This document shows positions 1 through 7,887 of a stretch of DNA of 11,211 nt, piece by piece. The stretch is from Caryophanales bacterium UBA3835. GTDB taxonomy: Bacteria > Bacillota_I > Bacilli_A > RFN20 > CAG-826. The notes under the pieces were generated by a model. The model was given only the letters and a program-made list of their open reading frames with translations, did no database searches and was not told where the DNA came from. The position numbers and the translations under genes are program-made. Position 1 is the first letter of the stretch, and the number at the start of each line of letters is the position of its first letter. The stretch lies in contig DGHZ01000040.1 in assembly GCA_002392945.1 (NCBI GenBank), forward strand, positions 11,090 to 22,300, read 5' to 3'.

Positions 1-2
1 CT

Positions 3-638
3 CGTGCTTTAGTTAAACACCCACGCGTGTTATTGTTAGATGAACCATTATCTAACTTAGACGCCAGATTAAGATTACAAACTCGTGAAGAAATTAGACG
101 TATTCAACAAGAAACAAAAATTACTTCCGTTTTCGTTACTCACGACCAAGAAGAAGCAATGTCTATTTCTGATCAAATCGTTGTTATGAAACTCGGTGTT
201 ATGCAACAAATGGGTAAACCTCAAGAGGTTTATAACTCTCCTGCTAACTTATTCGTTGCCCAATTCTTAGGAACCCCACCAATTAACGTCTTTAAAGGTA
301 GAGTTGACGGCAAAAAAGTCATCGTTGGTGAAGATGTTGTCCATGAATTAGGCGAGGATTTAGGCAAAAAAGATGTCTGGGTTGCTATTAGACCAGAAGG
401 ATTTGTCTTAGCTAAACCAAGTGATAAGAATGTTTTACACGCCAATTGTGAAATGATTCAAGTTATGGGACGTGATATCTCTGTTGTTGCTAATAACGAA
501 TTATGTACCAAACCAACATTTAAGGCGATTATTTCTGCTGATGATGATGTCAAAGCTGGACCAGTGGCCTTTAAAATTAAACCTCACAAAATATTCATTT
601 TTGATAGTGAAACCGAAGAGAGAATTTATACAAAATAA
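3..638 (+). CDS. CUT1-family sugar ABC transporter ATP-binding protein (MsmK/UgpC/MalK type), 5'-truncated by the window
   Basis: This is the C-terminal 211 residues of a cytoplasmic ATPase that would power the two permeases downstream. The reading frame is open to the left edge, so the Walker A, Q-loop and LSGGQ signature lie outside the window; full-length relatives have about 360-370 residues. Visible parts are Walker B (VLLLDEP, bases 27-47), the D-loop (SNLDA, 51-65), the H-loop histidine in VTHDQEEA (codon 141-143), and a C-terminal TOBE/MOB-like domain with the family's typical IRPEG motif near bases 387-401. The GTG at 27 encodes the first residue of Walker B and is not a start. It is followed after 14 bp by the first permease. 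The TOBE domain and the order ATPase-permease-permease-binding protein point to carbohydrate-type (CUT1) transport. The actual substrate cannot be read from this part. Confidence 0.95.
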   Translation, partial: RALVKHPRVLLLDEPLSNLDARLRLQTREEIRRIQQETKITSVFVTHDQEEAMSISDQIVVMKLGVMQQMGKPQEVYNSPANLFVAQFLGTPPINVFKGRVDGKKVIVGEDVVHELGEDLGKKDVWVAIRPEGFVLAKPSDKNVLHANCEMIQVMGRDISVVANNELCTKPTFKAIISADDDVKAGPVAFKIKPHKIFIFDSETEERIYTK

Positions 639-652
639 TAGGAGGCTTTAAC

Positions 653-1771
653 ATGTGGAATAAAATCCTTACATTCTTACATATAAAGAAAAAGAAACAA
701 GTTGAAGTCGCTAGCAACGGTCTTTTGGTTGCCGAACCAGAAGTTCGCCCAGAATACGTTGAAGGATACTATGAAGAAAGCGATACGATTATTCGTTTAG
801 TTTCTAATAGAAAGAAAAAGAACCAAAAAGCGTATCAAATTACTGGTATTGATGACGTAGCTGCTACAAATAACTGGAAAGGTTGGCTATATTTAGCTCC
901 TGTTATTGTATTAATTGCTGTCTTCTTGTTATATCCATTAGTGAATACCATTTTCATCTCCTTTGCTAAGGACTATGAATACGCTACTGGACATTTTTCT
1001 GGTGTTACCTTAGATAACTTTGGTCAAATCTTTGGTATTACCACTGCTGGTAAAGGCGGAAAAGAAGTATTCTTTACTCAATACGCGATTCCAAATACAT
1101 TAATTATCACATTTGTTACAGTCCCTGTTTCAATTGTCTTAGCATTAATTATTTCTGTCGCTTTAAATAGTATTAAATGGTTCCAAAAGACATTACAAAC
1201 AATGTTCTTTCTTCCTTACGTTACTAACGCTATGGCGGTTGGTCTTGTCTTCTCTGTCTTATTCCAAGAAAAAGGTATTATTAACTATATATTCGGAATA
1301 AACAAAGCATGGATTTTCGCCGCAGACCGTTGGGACGCTATGCTTCCATTATGTTTATTCATTATTTGGAACTCTATTCCATTTAAGATTTTAATCTTCC
1401 TTTCTGGACTTCAAGGTATTGATAAGCAGTACTATCAAGCTGCCCAAATTGATAGCTGTCCAAAATGGAAGGTCTTAACAAGAATTACTGTTCCATTATT
1501 ATCTCCTCAAATTTTATACATTATGATCACAAGCTTTATTGGATCGTTTAAGGAATATACTTCTGTTGTTGCCTTATTTAATGGTCCTGGTACTTATGGT
1601 GCCGCTAGTGCTAGTGATCCTAACATGGAAACTATTGTTTATTACGTTTACGCAAACGTTGAAGCTGGATTTACAAGTAGAGCCGCTGCTGCTGGTGTCT
1701 TCCTATTTGTAATTGTCTTGGTATTTACTTTCATCCAAATGAAGGTATCCAAGTCAAGAGTCCATTATTAA
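653..1771 (+). CDS. CUT1 ABC transporter permease, MalF/UgpA type, with long cytoplasmic N-terminus
   Basis: This inner-membrane subunit forms half of the transport channel. An AGGAGG site at 640-645 lies 7 bp before the ATG. About six hydrophobic segments are visible, roughly at residues 78-104, 147-171, 183-205, 229-251, 282-300 and 345-363. The cytoplasmic EAA loop that docks on the ATPase is at residues 260-285; it has QAAQIDS where the consensus is EAAxxDG, so the glutamate is replaced by glutamine and the glycine by serine. The first 75 residues are hydrophilic, with lysine clusters at 12-15 and 53-58 and an acidic stretch near 37-44. Such a tail is longer than in most family members and has no obvious domain. 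Placement between the ATPase and the MalG-type gene fits the usual CUT1 operon. The permease assignment is secure, the substrate is not. Confidence 0.95.
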   Translation: MWNKILTFLHIKKKKQVEVASNGLLVAEPEVRPEYVEGYYEESDTIIRLVSNRKKKNQKAYQITGIDDVAATNNWKGWLYLAPVIVLIAVFLLYPLVNTIFISFAKDYEYATGHFSGVTLDNFGQIFGITTAGKGGKEVFFTQYAIPNTLIITFVTVPVSIVLALIISVALNSIKWFQKTLQTMFFLPYVTNAMAVGLVFSVLFQEKGIINYIFGINKAWIFAADRWDAMLPLCLFIIWNSIPFKILIFLSGLQGIDKQYYQAAQIDSCPKWKVLTRITVPLLSPQILYIMITSFIGSFKEYTSVVALFNGPGTYGAASASDPNMETIVYYVYANVEAGFTSRAAAAGVFLFVIVLVFTFIQMKVSKSRVHY

Positions 1772-1783
1772 GGTGGTGATATT

Positions 1784-2767
1784 ATGGCATTTGCATTATT
1801 TAAGAAAAGCGAAGATCAATATATCAACTTTAGAAAAGTTAAAGTTAATAACAACATTGTTTTATCTATTGAAGAAGCCGGCAAAACCACTGAAGCTATT
1901 AAATCAACAGAAAAAGTAGTGAAGATTATTACCACAGTATTAACTTATGCCTTTATTTTAGCTTTAGCTTTAATTGTCGTATTCCCATTCTATTGGATGA
2001 TTATTACCTCATTAAAGCAAAGAGCTGAAATTGAACAGATCAATCAAACATTCTTCCCTAATGTTGTAATGTGGTCTAACTACGCTTATGTTTTCCAAGT
2101 ATTTGATTTCTCAACTTATATGGGTAACACCATTGTTGTTGCGATTTTCTCTACTTTAGGTACATTGATTACTACAATCTTTGCCGCATTTGCGTTCTCT
2201 AGATTAAGATTCAAGGGACGTGATACAGTCTTCTTTGTCTTCTTAATGACAATGATGATTCCTGGTGAAATGATGGTTATTTCTAACTATTTAACTGTTT
2301 CGGCATTTGGTTGGATTAAAGATCAAACTCGTACTGATGCTTATTTAGCAATGGTTGTTCCATTCATGGTAAGTGTCTTCCATATTTATTTATTAAGACA
2401 AAACTTTAAACAAATTCCTGATGCTTTATATCTTGCTGCTAAAGTCGACGGTAAGAGCGATTGGGATTTCTTATGGAAAGTGATGGTTCCTCTTGCAGCA
2501 CCAACTCTTATTTCCATTACAATTTTAAAATTCATGGGAACTTGGAACTCCTATGTGTGGCCAAACTTAGTTACCAAAAAAGAAGCCTTCCGTTTAATTT
2601 CTAACGGATTAAGAGGTGCCGCATTTAATGATCCTGATAGCGGCATTATTGAATACGGTTATCAAATGGCCGCATCAGTTTGCGTTACCGTTCCATTATT
2701 CTTATTATTCGTCTTCTTCCGTAAGTACATCATGAAGGGTGTTGGAAGAGCAGGCATTAAAGGTTAA
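1784..2767 (+). CDS. CUT1 ABC transporter permease, MalG/UgpE type
   Basis: This is the second membrane subunit of the transporter, 327 residues. The ribosome site AGGTGGTGAT (1771-1780) begins on the last base of the preceding stop codon and lies 3-4 bp before the ATG. Membrane segments are visible near residues 48-75, 113-138, 149-167, 187-204, 236-255 and 297-312. The EAA loop is well preserved at 216-240 (YLAAKVDGKSDWDFL, ending in VPLAAP), and the C-terminus FRKYIMKGVGRAGIKG matches the typical MalG ending. As in the MalF-type partner, an extra hydrophilic N-terminal part of about 45 residues comes before the first membrane segment. The gene sits 12 bp after the first permease and is followed by an inverted repeat before the binding-protein genes. 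Role secure, substrate unknown. Confidence 0.95.
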   Translation: MAFALFKKSEDQYINFRKVKVNNNIVLSIEEAGKTTEAIKSTEKVVKIITTVLTYAFILALALIVVFPFYWMIITSLKQRAEIEQINQTFFPNVVMWSNYAYVFQVFDFSTYMGNTIVVAIFSTLGTLITTIFAAFAFSRLRFKGRDTVFFVFLMTMMIPGEMMVISNYLTVSAFGWIKDQTRTDAYLAMVVPFMVSVFHIYLLRQNFKQIPDALYLAAKVDGKSDWDFLWKVMVPLAAPTLISITILKFMGTWNSYVWPNLVTKKEAFRLISNGLRGAAFNDPDSGIIEYGYQMAASVCVTVPLFLLFVFFRKYIMKGVGRAGIKG

Positions 2768-2791
2768 TTATTTTGCTTTAGCAAATAATTA
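2765..2791 (+). promoter_or_regulatory. Inverted repeat in the permease/binding-protein gap
   Basis: AATTATTTTGC (2766-2776) can pair with GCAAATAATT (2781-2790) around a TTTA loop, with one bulged T and an outer T-A pair at 2765/2791. The left arm overlaps the permease stop codon. No T-run follows, so it is a poor intrinsic terminator. It could instead be an RNA-stabilising or processing hairpin that lets the binding lipoproteins be made at a different level from the membrane proteins. The repeat is seen directly; the role is inferred. Confidence 0.45.
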
Positions 2792-2812
2792 TAAATAAGT
2801 AGAGGTAAAAAT

Positions 2813-4291
2813 ATGAAAAGAAAAAACCTATTATTTAATTCGTTAGTTGCCGTTGGTGCACTAACAATTGTTGGCTGTGGTGGAGGAGGATCTGATCCAG
2901 GACCAACCGGACCAATTGATATTTATGTACACTGTCAATATGGTAAAGGACCTAGAGGATTACTTGATCAGTTTGCTCTTGAATTTAACACGGCTAACAA
3001 ACAATATAATGTTATTGTTGATCAAGAAATTTCCGGTACTTATAAGGATGTATTTGATAAAGAAAAACTATACTTGCAAGACCAAGCTAGTGATGACTGG
3101 GGAGATTTAGTTGTTTGCTATCCTGACCATGTTGTTGATTATATGATGACATTCAAGGCTGCTGCAGACTTATCTAGTCTTATCAATGATCCTGAAATTG
3201 GTATTTCTACTAAGGATATGAATGATTTTACAGAATCAGCACGTGACCAATTCTCTATTGAATTCCCAAAATCTGGTAAATACGTATTACCATTCTCAAC
3301 ATCTACAGAATGTATGTTCTATAATCCTGCTGTTTTAGGTTTAGAAATTCCAGGAGTAAATAACGGCAAACCAATTGATGATAATTATATCAATTCCTTA
3401 ACTTGGGATGAATTTTTCGATAATTTCGCTCCAAAATTTAAAGCCTATAATGATGGTTTGGAAAAGAAGATTTGGAATCCTGACGGAAATGAAAATTATG
3501 GCCTTTTAGGAGTTAGAGACGAAAATAACTTATTTATCACTCTTTGTGAACAACACGGTTACTCCTATACACACGTTGACAAAGTTACCGCTGAAGCATC
3601 AATCGATTTTAATGTTAAAGGTGTTAGAGATATAACTAAGAGATTTGCTCAAGCTAAAGCCGATCACTATTTTATTAGCGATGGCTCTGTACAAGGCGGT
3701 ATTTCTAGCTGGTTTAAAACTGGTCAATGTTTATTCTACATTGGCTCTACTGGCGGTATTCAATACACCCAAACCGCTATTGAAGGCGTTGATTGGGAAA
3801 TTGAATGTGGACGTCTTCCACAAGCTAGTAATGAAGTCGCTAGACAAAAAATGATTTCTCAAGGTGGTTCTTGGTGTATCTTAAAACACCCTAAATATAC
3901 CGAACAGAGAATTAGAGGAGCTTGGCTTTTCTATAAATATATTACTGAAGAAAAACAATGCTTAAGATGGGCAGCCACTTCTGGATACTATCCAATCCGT
4001 AAGACTGTTACTTCTAAACCTGCATGGGGCAAAGTTATTGATGAATATGATGAAGATGGCAATTTGAAGACCGGCATCGATTTATTAACTGCCCGTAATG
4101 CAAATTATTGTGCTACTTATGACAACATTTTATTCACAAATGATGTATTTATTGGTTCTGCATATTGTAGAGAACAAGTTGAATCTTTATTTGTTAAGAT
4201 TCTTACTGCTTCTCCAGCAGAATATGAAAGTGATGATTGGCTATTAAGTCAGTTCAACGCTACGGTCACTGAAATTAAGAAAAATATGTAA
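2813..4291 (+). CDS. Extracellular solute-binding lipoprotein, family 1 (CUT1 type), first of a tandem pair
   Basis: This is a lipid-anchored binding protein expected to deliver substrate to the transporter encoded just upstream. The N-terminus has a basic start (MKRK), a hydrophobic core and a lipobox (IVGC), giving a mature N-terminal Cys22 followed by GGGGS and a Gly/Pro-rich tether. The 492-residue length is at the long end for family-1 binding proteins. Family-like landmarks are YPDHV at 103-107, LPFSTSTE at 159-166, FYIGSTGG at 308-315 and GYYPIRK at 391-397, with PAWGKVI a few residues later. The same landmarks occur in the next gene, so the two are paralogues. An AGAGGT site at 2801-2806 sets the ATG start. 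The ligand cannot be predicted; sugars are the default for this family, but the nuclease two genes downstream leaves nucleic acid fragments possible. Confidence 0.93.
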   Translation: MKRKNLLFNSLVAVGALTIVGCGGGGSDPGPTGPIDIYVHCQYGKGPRGLLDQFALEFNTANKQYNVIVDQEISGTYKDVFDKEKLYLQDQASDDWGDLVVCYPDHVVDYMMTFKAAADLSSLINDPEIGISTKDMNDFTESARDQFSIEFPKSGKYVLPFSTSTECMFYNPAVLGLEIPGVNNGKPIDDNYINSLTWDEFFDNFAPKFKAYNDGLEKKIWNPDGNENYGLLGVRDENNLFITLCEQHGYSYTHVDKVTAEASIDFNVKGVRDITKRFAQAKADHYFISDGSVQGGISSWFKTGQCLFYIGSTGGIQYTQTAIEGVDWEIECGRLPQASNEVARQKMISQGGSWCILKHPKYTEQRIRGAWLFYKYITEEKQCLRWAATSGYYPIRKTVTSKPAWGKVIDEYDEDGNLKTGIDLLTARNANYCATYDNILFTNDVFIGSAYCREQVESLFVKILTASPAEYESDDWLLSQFNATVTEIKKNM

Positions 4292-4295
4292 TATT

Positions 4296-4301
4296 GGAGG
4301 A
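4296..4301 (+). promoter_or_regulatory. Ribosome binding site that fixes the start of the second binding protein
   Basis: GGAGGA lies 7-8 bp before the ATG at 4309. The in-frame TTG at 4294 overlaps this site and would add five residues before the signal peptide, so the ATG is the better start. Confidence 0.8.
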
Positions 4302-4308
4302 AAATATT

Positions 4309-5802
4309 ATGAAAGCAAATAAATTATTATTACTTGCAAGTACAATTCTTGCAGCTTCCACATTAGCCGGATGTGGTGGCGGTGGTTCTAGTGATGACGG
4401 AACTATCAAAATTACTTTTGACCATACTTTTGGTGAAGGTATTGAAAAAGGCGTTCAAGCTCAATTTGCAAAATTCAAGAGCATTGTTGAAGCTCATGAT
4501 AAAGTCAAACTTGAATTAATTATGCCACCTGCAATGACTTATAAGGCCATTGTAGATACTGTTGGTATGGAATTAACTACTGGTGGTCCAACTATGACAG
4601 TTGCTTATCCTGATCACGTTGCTTCTTTGCAATCTAGAGAAGGAACTGCAGGACGTTGGATTGTGGATATGGATCCTTATATGAAAAGTAGTGAAGTTGG
4701 TTTAGGTAAAGAAAGCTGGCTTGGTGAAAGACCTGCATGGGATGAAAGTGATATTATTCCTACTTATTTAAAAGAAGGCCAAGAATTCGCTAGAACTGGC
4801 ACCTATTGTTTGCCATTCATGAAATCTACTGAAATTCTTCAATATAACGCTGATGTTGTTCTTCAAGCACTGGCTAAATATAGCAAAACAAAAGATATGA
4901 CTGCTGTTCAAAAGGAAGCATTCCTTGCAAATATGTCATTTGACGAAATGATGGAAATTGCTCAAATTATTGAAGATAACAAAGTTGACTTCCATTGTCC
5001 AGATTTAGAAAACGTTGTTTTCTATGACTCAGATTCTAATATGGCCATTACTCAACTTATTCAAAACGACTTAGTTTATTCTGATTTTAAAGACGGTCAA
5101 CCAATTCTTGGCTTAGACGCTAGCGAAGCTTCTATGAGTGAAAATGTTGCTGAAGCTAAAGTTCTTTTACAGAAAATTAGAGATTGGGGCAAGTCTGGTT
5201 TATTAACCACAAAAGCTGCTTACGGTAACTACTCATCTACATCATTTAAATCACGTAAATGCATCTTTATTGTTGGTTCTTCTGGTGGTGCTGGATATTC
5301 AGTTCCTGACGAAGGTGATTTCAATACAGGTTATGCTAGAGTCCCATATTTTGGTAGTGATGCTTTACATCCTGAATATGTTAGCCAAGGTCCAAGCATT
5401 GCTTTCCTTAGAGACACATCAGTTTCTGACGAAGTCAATGAACTTAGATTAAAATATGCTTGGAAATTCTATAAATATTTAATTATGCCAAACACTAACG
5501 TTGCTCTTACAGTTAATGACTCTCAAGGTTATGTACCTATCAGAAAGTCTGCTTACGCAACTCCTACTTGGGGTAAAATTATTTCTCCTGATACCGAAGC
5601 CGGCGAAGAAATTACTTATTACACCCACACCGCTAATGTTGTTCAATCTATCGATTATCATTTCTACAGCACCAAAGTGTTTAAGGGTAGTGATAAATAT
5701 CGTGAAAATGTGACCACTGCGGTTAAAGATCTTATCAAGACTGATGATTCTATTGATGACATTTTAGCTACGCTCGTTAGAGAAACAAAGAAATTCATGT
5801 AA
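4309..5802 (+). CDS. Extracellular solute-binding lipoprotein, family 1 (CUT1 type), second of a tandem pair
   Basis: This 497-residue protein is a diverged paralogue of the preceding binding protein. The signal peptide MKANKLLLLASTILAAS leads to a clean lipobox (LAGC) with Cys22 and then GGGGSS. Matching landmarks are YPDHV (100-104), LPFMKSTE (168-175), FIVGSSGG (320-327), SQGPS (359-363), FYKYLI (387-392) and GYVPIRK (407-413) followed by PTWGKII. The central part (about residues 180-310) differs strongly from its neighbour, which suggests a different ligand rather than a recent copy. Only one ATPase/permease set is visible, so both proteins may feed the same channel. The gap to the first copy is 17 bp and to the nuclease gene 18 bp, arguing for shared transcription. 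Family and location are secure, ligand unknown. Confidence 0.93.
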   Translation: MKANKLLLLASTILAASTLAGCGGGGSSDDGTIKITFDHTFGEGIEKGVQAQFAKFKSIVEAHDKVKLELIMPPAMTYKAIVDTVGMELTTGGPTMTVAYPDHVASLQSREGTAGRWIVDMDPYMKSSEVGLGKESWLGERPAWDESDIIPTYLKEGQEFARTGTYCLPFMKSTEILQYNADVVLQALAKYSKTKDMTAVQKEAFLANMSFDEMMEIAQIIEDNKVDFHCPDLENVVFYDSDSNMAITQLIQNDLVYSDFKDGQPILGLDASEASMSENVAEAKVLLQKIRDWGKSGLLTTKAAYGNYSSTSFKSRKCIFIVGSSGGAGYSVPDEGDFNTGYARVPYFGSDALHPEYVSQGPSIAFLRDTSVSDEVNELRLKYAWKFYKYLIMPNTNVALTVNDSQGYVPIRKSAYATPTWGKIISPDTEAGEEITYYTHTANVVQSIDYHFYSTKVFKGSDKYRENVTTAVKDLIKTDDSIDDILATLVRETKKFM

Positions 5803-5820
5803 TCGAAAGGAGATGCTTAT

Positions 5821-7347
5821 ATGAAATTGATTAAAAAGACAATCCTAGCTGCTACAATTTCAATACTTGGTATTGGTGTTGTATCTTGTGGTGGTGGTGG
5901 AAATCCTCAACCAACAAAAATCGATTATGTTCATGATGGCTCTTGTAGCTTAACTATCGACTACGAAGGTAAAGATTTCTATAAAGACGGTATTGGTCAA
6001 TTTGACTTATGGACATGTATTGACGGAGATACCGCTCACTTTACTCCATTAGTTACGACAACTAGCCGTTCGATTGTAAAATCTCGTTTCTATGGTGTTG
6101 ACACTCCAGAATCTACTGGTAGAGTTCAACCTTATGGCAAACCTGCTTCCGATTTTACTAAAAAGCATTTAAAAAACGCTGCTGAAAATGGAACTATAGT
6201 TGTTGCTTGCTATAGCAATGAATATAAAGATCCAACCGATCACAAAGATGGTAACGATCGTTATTTATCTTGTATTTGGATTAACGAAGAAAGAAAGAAT
6301 GCACCATATGATACCTTAGTAAACCTTAATTTATGGCTTGTCCAAGAAGGCTTTTCAGGTATCGGCGGTCTTGATGATATGCCTGAATATAAGAGTGTTT
6401 TCTTAGCAGCGTTATCTCAAGCTAAAGCATTAAAACTTAACATGCACTCTGGTCTTCCTGATCCAACATTTAACTATGGTGATTATGAAGAAGCCTATAT
6501 TCCTGATATTTGCCGTGAAATTAATAAACAATTAAAAGATTCAACTTACGAGAATCCTTATGATGGCAAGAAAGTAAGAATTGAAGGAACTGTTGTTGGC
6601 TATAGTGCTGGTACATTATATATGCAAAAATATGATGACCCAGAATTTATCAATCCTGAAACTGGCGAACACGGAGATGGAAAATATTATTCCATTAACA
6701 TCTTCTGTGGTATGCAGGTTATTCCTGGAAAATATCGCGCCTTTGGTGCAGTTTTAAGATTAAACGGACTATGTAAAGATAGTGAAGAATTTGGATTCCA
6801 AATCACTGACGTTGAGTCCCACTTCCCTAAACTAGACGATGAAGAATATTTATCTGAAAGTGATGTTAGAGTTTTAGTCCCTGCATCTCAAAATACCGAA
6901 GACCCACTTTTAATGCCTTATGTTAATTATTTAACTGCTGCAGAACTATCTCAAATCGCTACCGAAGAAGATTTATCTATCTTAAATTCTCCAGTATCTT
7001 TAGTTAAAACTAGCGGACAAAAAGCTGAACATGAATCCGATTTAGATCCAGTTACTGTTAAAAGATGTAAACCAAATTCATTAAATAATAAATGGACTAT
7101 CCAATTAAAAGATGTGAAATTTGATTTATATGTAACCACTACATTTAGAGGTGATCCTACTACTGGCGCAAACTGGGATAGCGATGAAGAATGGAAGGAT
7201 AAGAGAATGGGTGTCAATCTAGGTGTTTATACCTATCACGCATTTAACGATGATGATGGTGGTAAAACCTATAATTACCAAATCGTCTTCTCTTCTGTAA
7301 ATAATGGCGAATTACTTTGGTTAGATCGTCCAATCATCGGCGAATAA
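5821..7347 (+). CDS. Surface lipoprotein with staphylococcal-nuclease-like domain and C-terminal OB-like extension
   Basis: This is a predicted lipid-anchored, Ca2+-dependent nuclease that would cut DNA and/or RNA outside the cell. The signal peptide ends at VVSC (Cys23), followed by GGGG. The SNase-like domain spans about residues 60-212. The catalytic set of staphylococcal nuclease is complete: IDGDT (Asp70, equivalent to Asp21), RFYGVDTPE (Arg89, Asp94, Glu97, equivalent to Arg35, Asp40, Glu43) and NDRYLS (Arg147, equivalent to Arg87). YGKPASDFTKKHL and LVQEGF also match the family. At 508 residues it is more than twice a typical thermonuclease. Residues about 248-333 have an OB-like strand pattern (KVRIEGTVVG, later LRLNGLCKD and GFQITDVE), and residues 340-508 are beta-rich with no recognised domain. 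SD AAAGGAG lies before the ATG. Nuclease activity is a confident family inference; the role of the tail is unknown. Confidence 0.9.
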   Translation: MKLIKKTILAATISILGIGVVSCGGGGNPQPTKIDYVHDGSCSLTIDYEGKDFYKDGIGQFDLWTCIDGDTAHFTPLVTTTSRSIVKSRFYGVDTPESTGRVQPYGKPASDFTKKHLKNAAENGTIVVACYSNEYKDPTDHKDGNDRYLSCIWINEERKNAPYDTLVNLNLWLVQEGFSGIGGLDDMPEYKSVFLAALSQAKALKLNMHSGLPDPTFNYGDYEEAYIPDICREINKQLKDSTYENPYDGKKVRIEGTVVGYSAGTLYMQKYDDPEFINPETGEHGDGKYYSINIFCGMQVIPGKYRAFGAVLRLNGLCKDSEEFGFQITDVESHFPKLDDEEYLSESDVRVLVPASQNTEDPLLMPYVNYLTAAELSQIATEEDLSILNSPVSLVKTSGQKAEHESDLDPVTVKRCKPNSLNNKWTIQLKDVKFDLYVTTTFRGDPTTGANWDSDEEWKDKRMGVNLGVYTYHAFNDDDGGKTYNYQIVFSSVNNGELLWLDRPIIGE

Positions 7348-7356
7348 GGAGGTATC

Positions 7357-7833
7357 ATGTATTGTTATCACTGCGGATATAAAATAGATCAAAACAAGAT
7401 TGAGGCCAAAAAATCTAGTAGAGAACAATTCATCGAATCTGCCTCTTTAGATTCAAAAATCAATTATGTTTGTCCTCGTTGTGGACATTTAATTCACGAA
7501 GGCTTCGATGAAAAAGATTCAAAATCTCTTTCTGTCGCTTGCCACGCTGAATTACAAAGAGGAAGAAATGACTTAGCTAGAGGAATGTCAGCGCTTATTA
7601 TTGCTATCATTCTTGGAGTTACTGCCTTTATATTCCTTTTACTTGCAAGAAAAGCTGACTTACAAATGGCCATCAGTTTCACTTGCCCTGAGTTCTGGGT
7701 TGCGGCCGTTCTCGGGTTTACTGCTGTTATCCTTATAGTGTTCGGAACGTTCTTTACTTCTCGTGGAGCAACTCGTAAAGTGCGTTACACAAACCTATTA
7801 AAAGAGATAAATCAAAAAACTTTCGTTCAATAA
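7357..7833 (+). CDS. Small membrane protein with N-terminal zinc ribbon and two transmembrane segments
   Basis: No named family recognised. The 158-residue protein begins with CYHC (Cys3, Cys6), and a second pair follows in CPRC (Cys39, Cys42), an arrangement typical of a zinc ribbon with a roughly 30-residue insertion. A hydrophilic segment (43-77, containing Cys62-His63) leads to hydrophobic segments at about 78-97 and 113-134, then a basic tail of about 24 residues. There is no signal peptide, so the ribbon is expected in the cytoplasm with both helices in the membrane. A GGAGGT site precedes the ATG, only 9 bp after the nuclease stop. Its place between two surface lipoproteins suggests a role in the same process, for example assembly, export or regulation, but nothing in the sequence shows which. 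Confidence 0.85.
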   Translation: MYCYHCGYKIDQNKIEAKKSSREQFIESASLDSKINYVCPRCGHLIHEGFDEKDSKSLSVACHAELQRGRNDLARGMSALIIAIILGVTAFIFLLLARKADLQMAISFTCPEFWVAAVLGFTAVILIVFGTFFTSRGATRKVRYTNLLKEINQKTFVQ

Positions 7834-7874
7834 GTTTATAAAATTGAACAAAATCCAATTTCAAAATTTCTAAA

Positions 7875-7881
7875 AAGGAGG
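7875..7881 (+). promoter_or_regulatory. Strong Shine-Dalgarno of the large lipoprotein gene
   Basis: AAGGAGG lies 6 bp before the ATG at 7888 and is among the closest matches to the anti-SD core in the window. The 54-bp gap before this gene is otherwise AT-rich, without a convincing promoter or terminator, so the gene probably belongs to the upstream operon. Confidence 0.7.
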
Positions 7882-7887
7882 AAAAAC

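Noticed and set aside
27..29. GTG as the start of a short ATPase
   Set aside because: It encodes the first residue of Walker B, and the frame is open to the left edge with family-like residues before it.
4294..4296. TTG as the start of the second binding protein
   Set aside because: It overlaps the Shine-Dalgarno site; the ATG at 4309 gives a normal lipoprotein signal peptide.
6951..7217. Minus-strand open frame of 88 codons inside the nuclease gene
   Set aside because: Low-complexity shadow of a well-supported + strand gene, with no SD and no recognisable motif; the same holds for the other minus-strand frames.
7841..7861. Inverted repeat AAATTG / CAATTT before the large lipoprotein gene as a terminator
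   Set aside because: Six AT-rich pairs with a 9-base loop and no T-run; likely chance in such AT-rich DNA.
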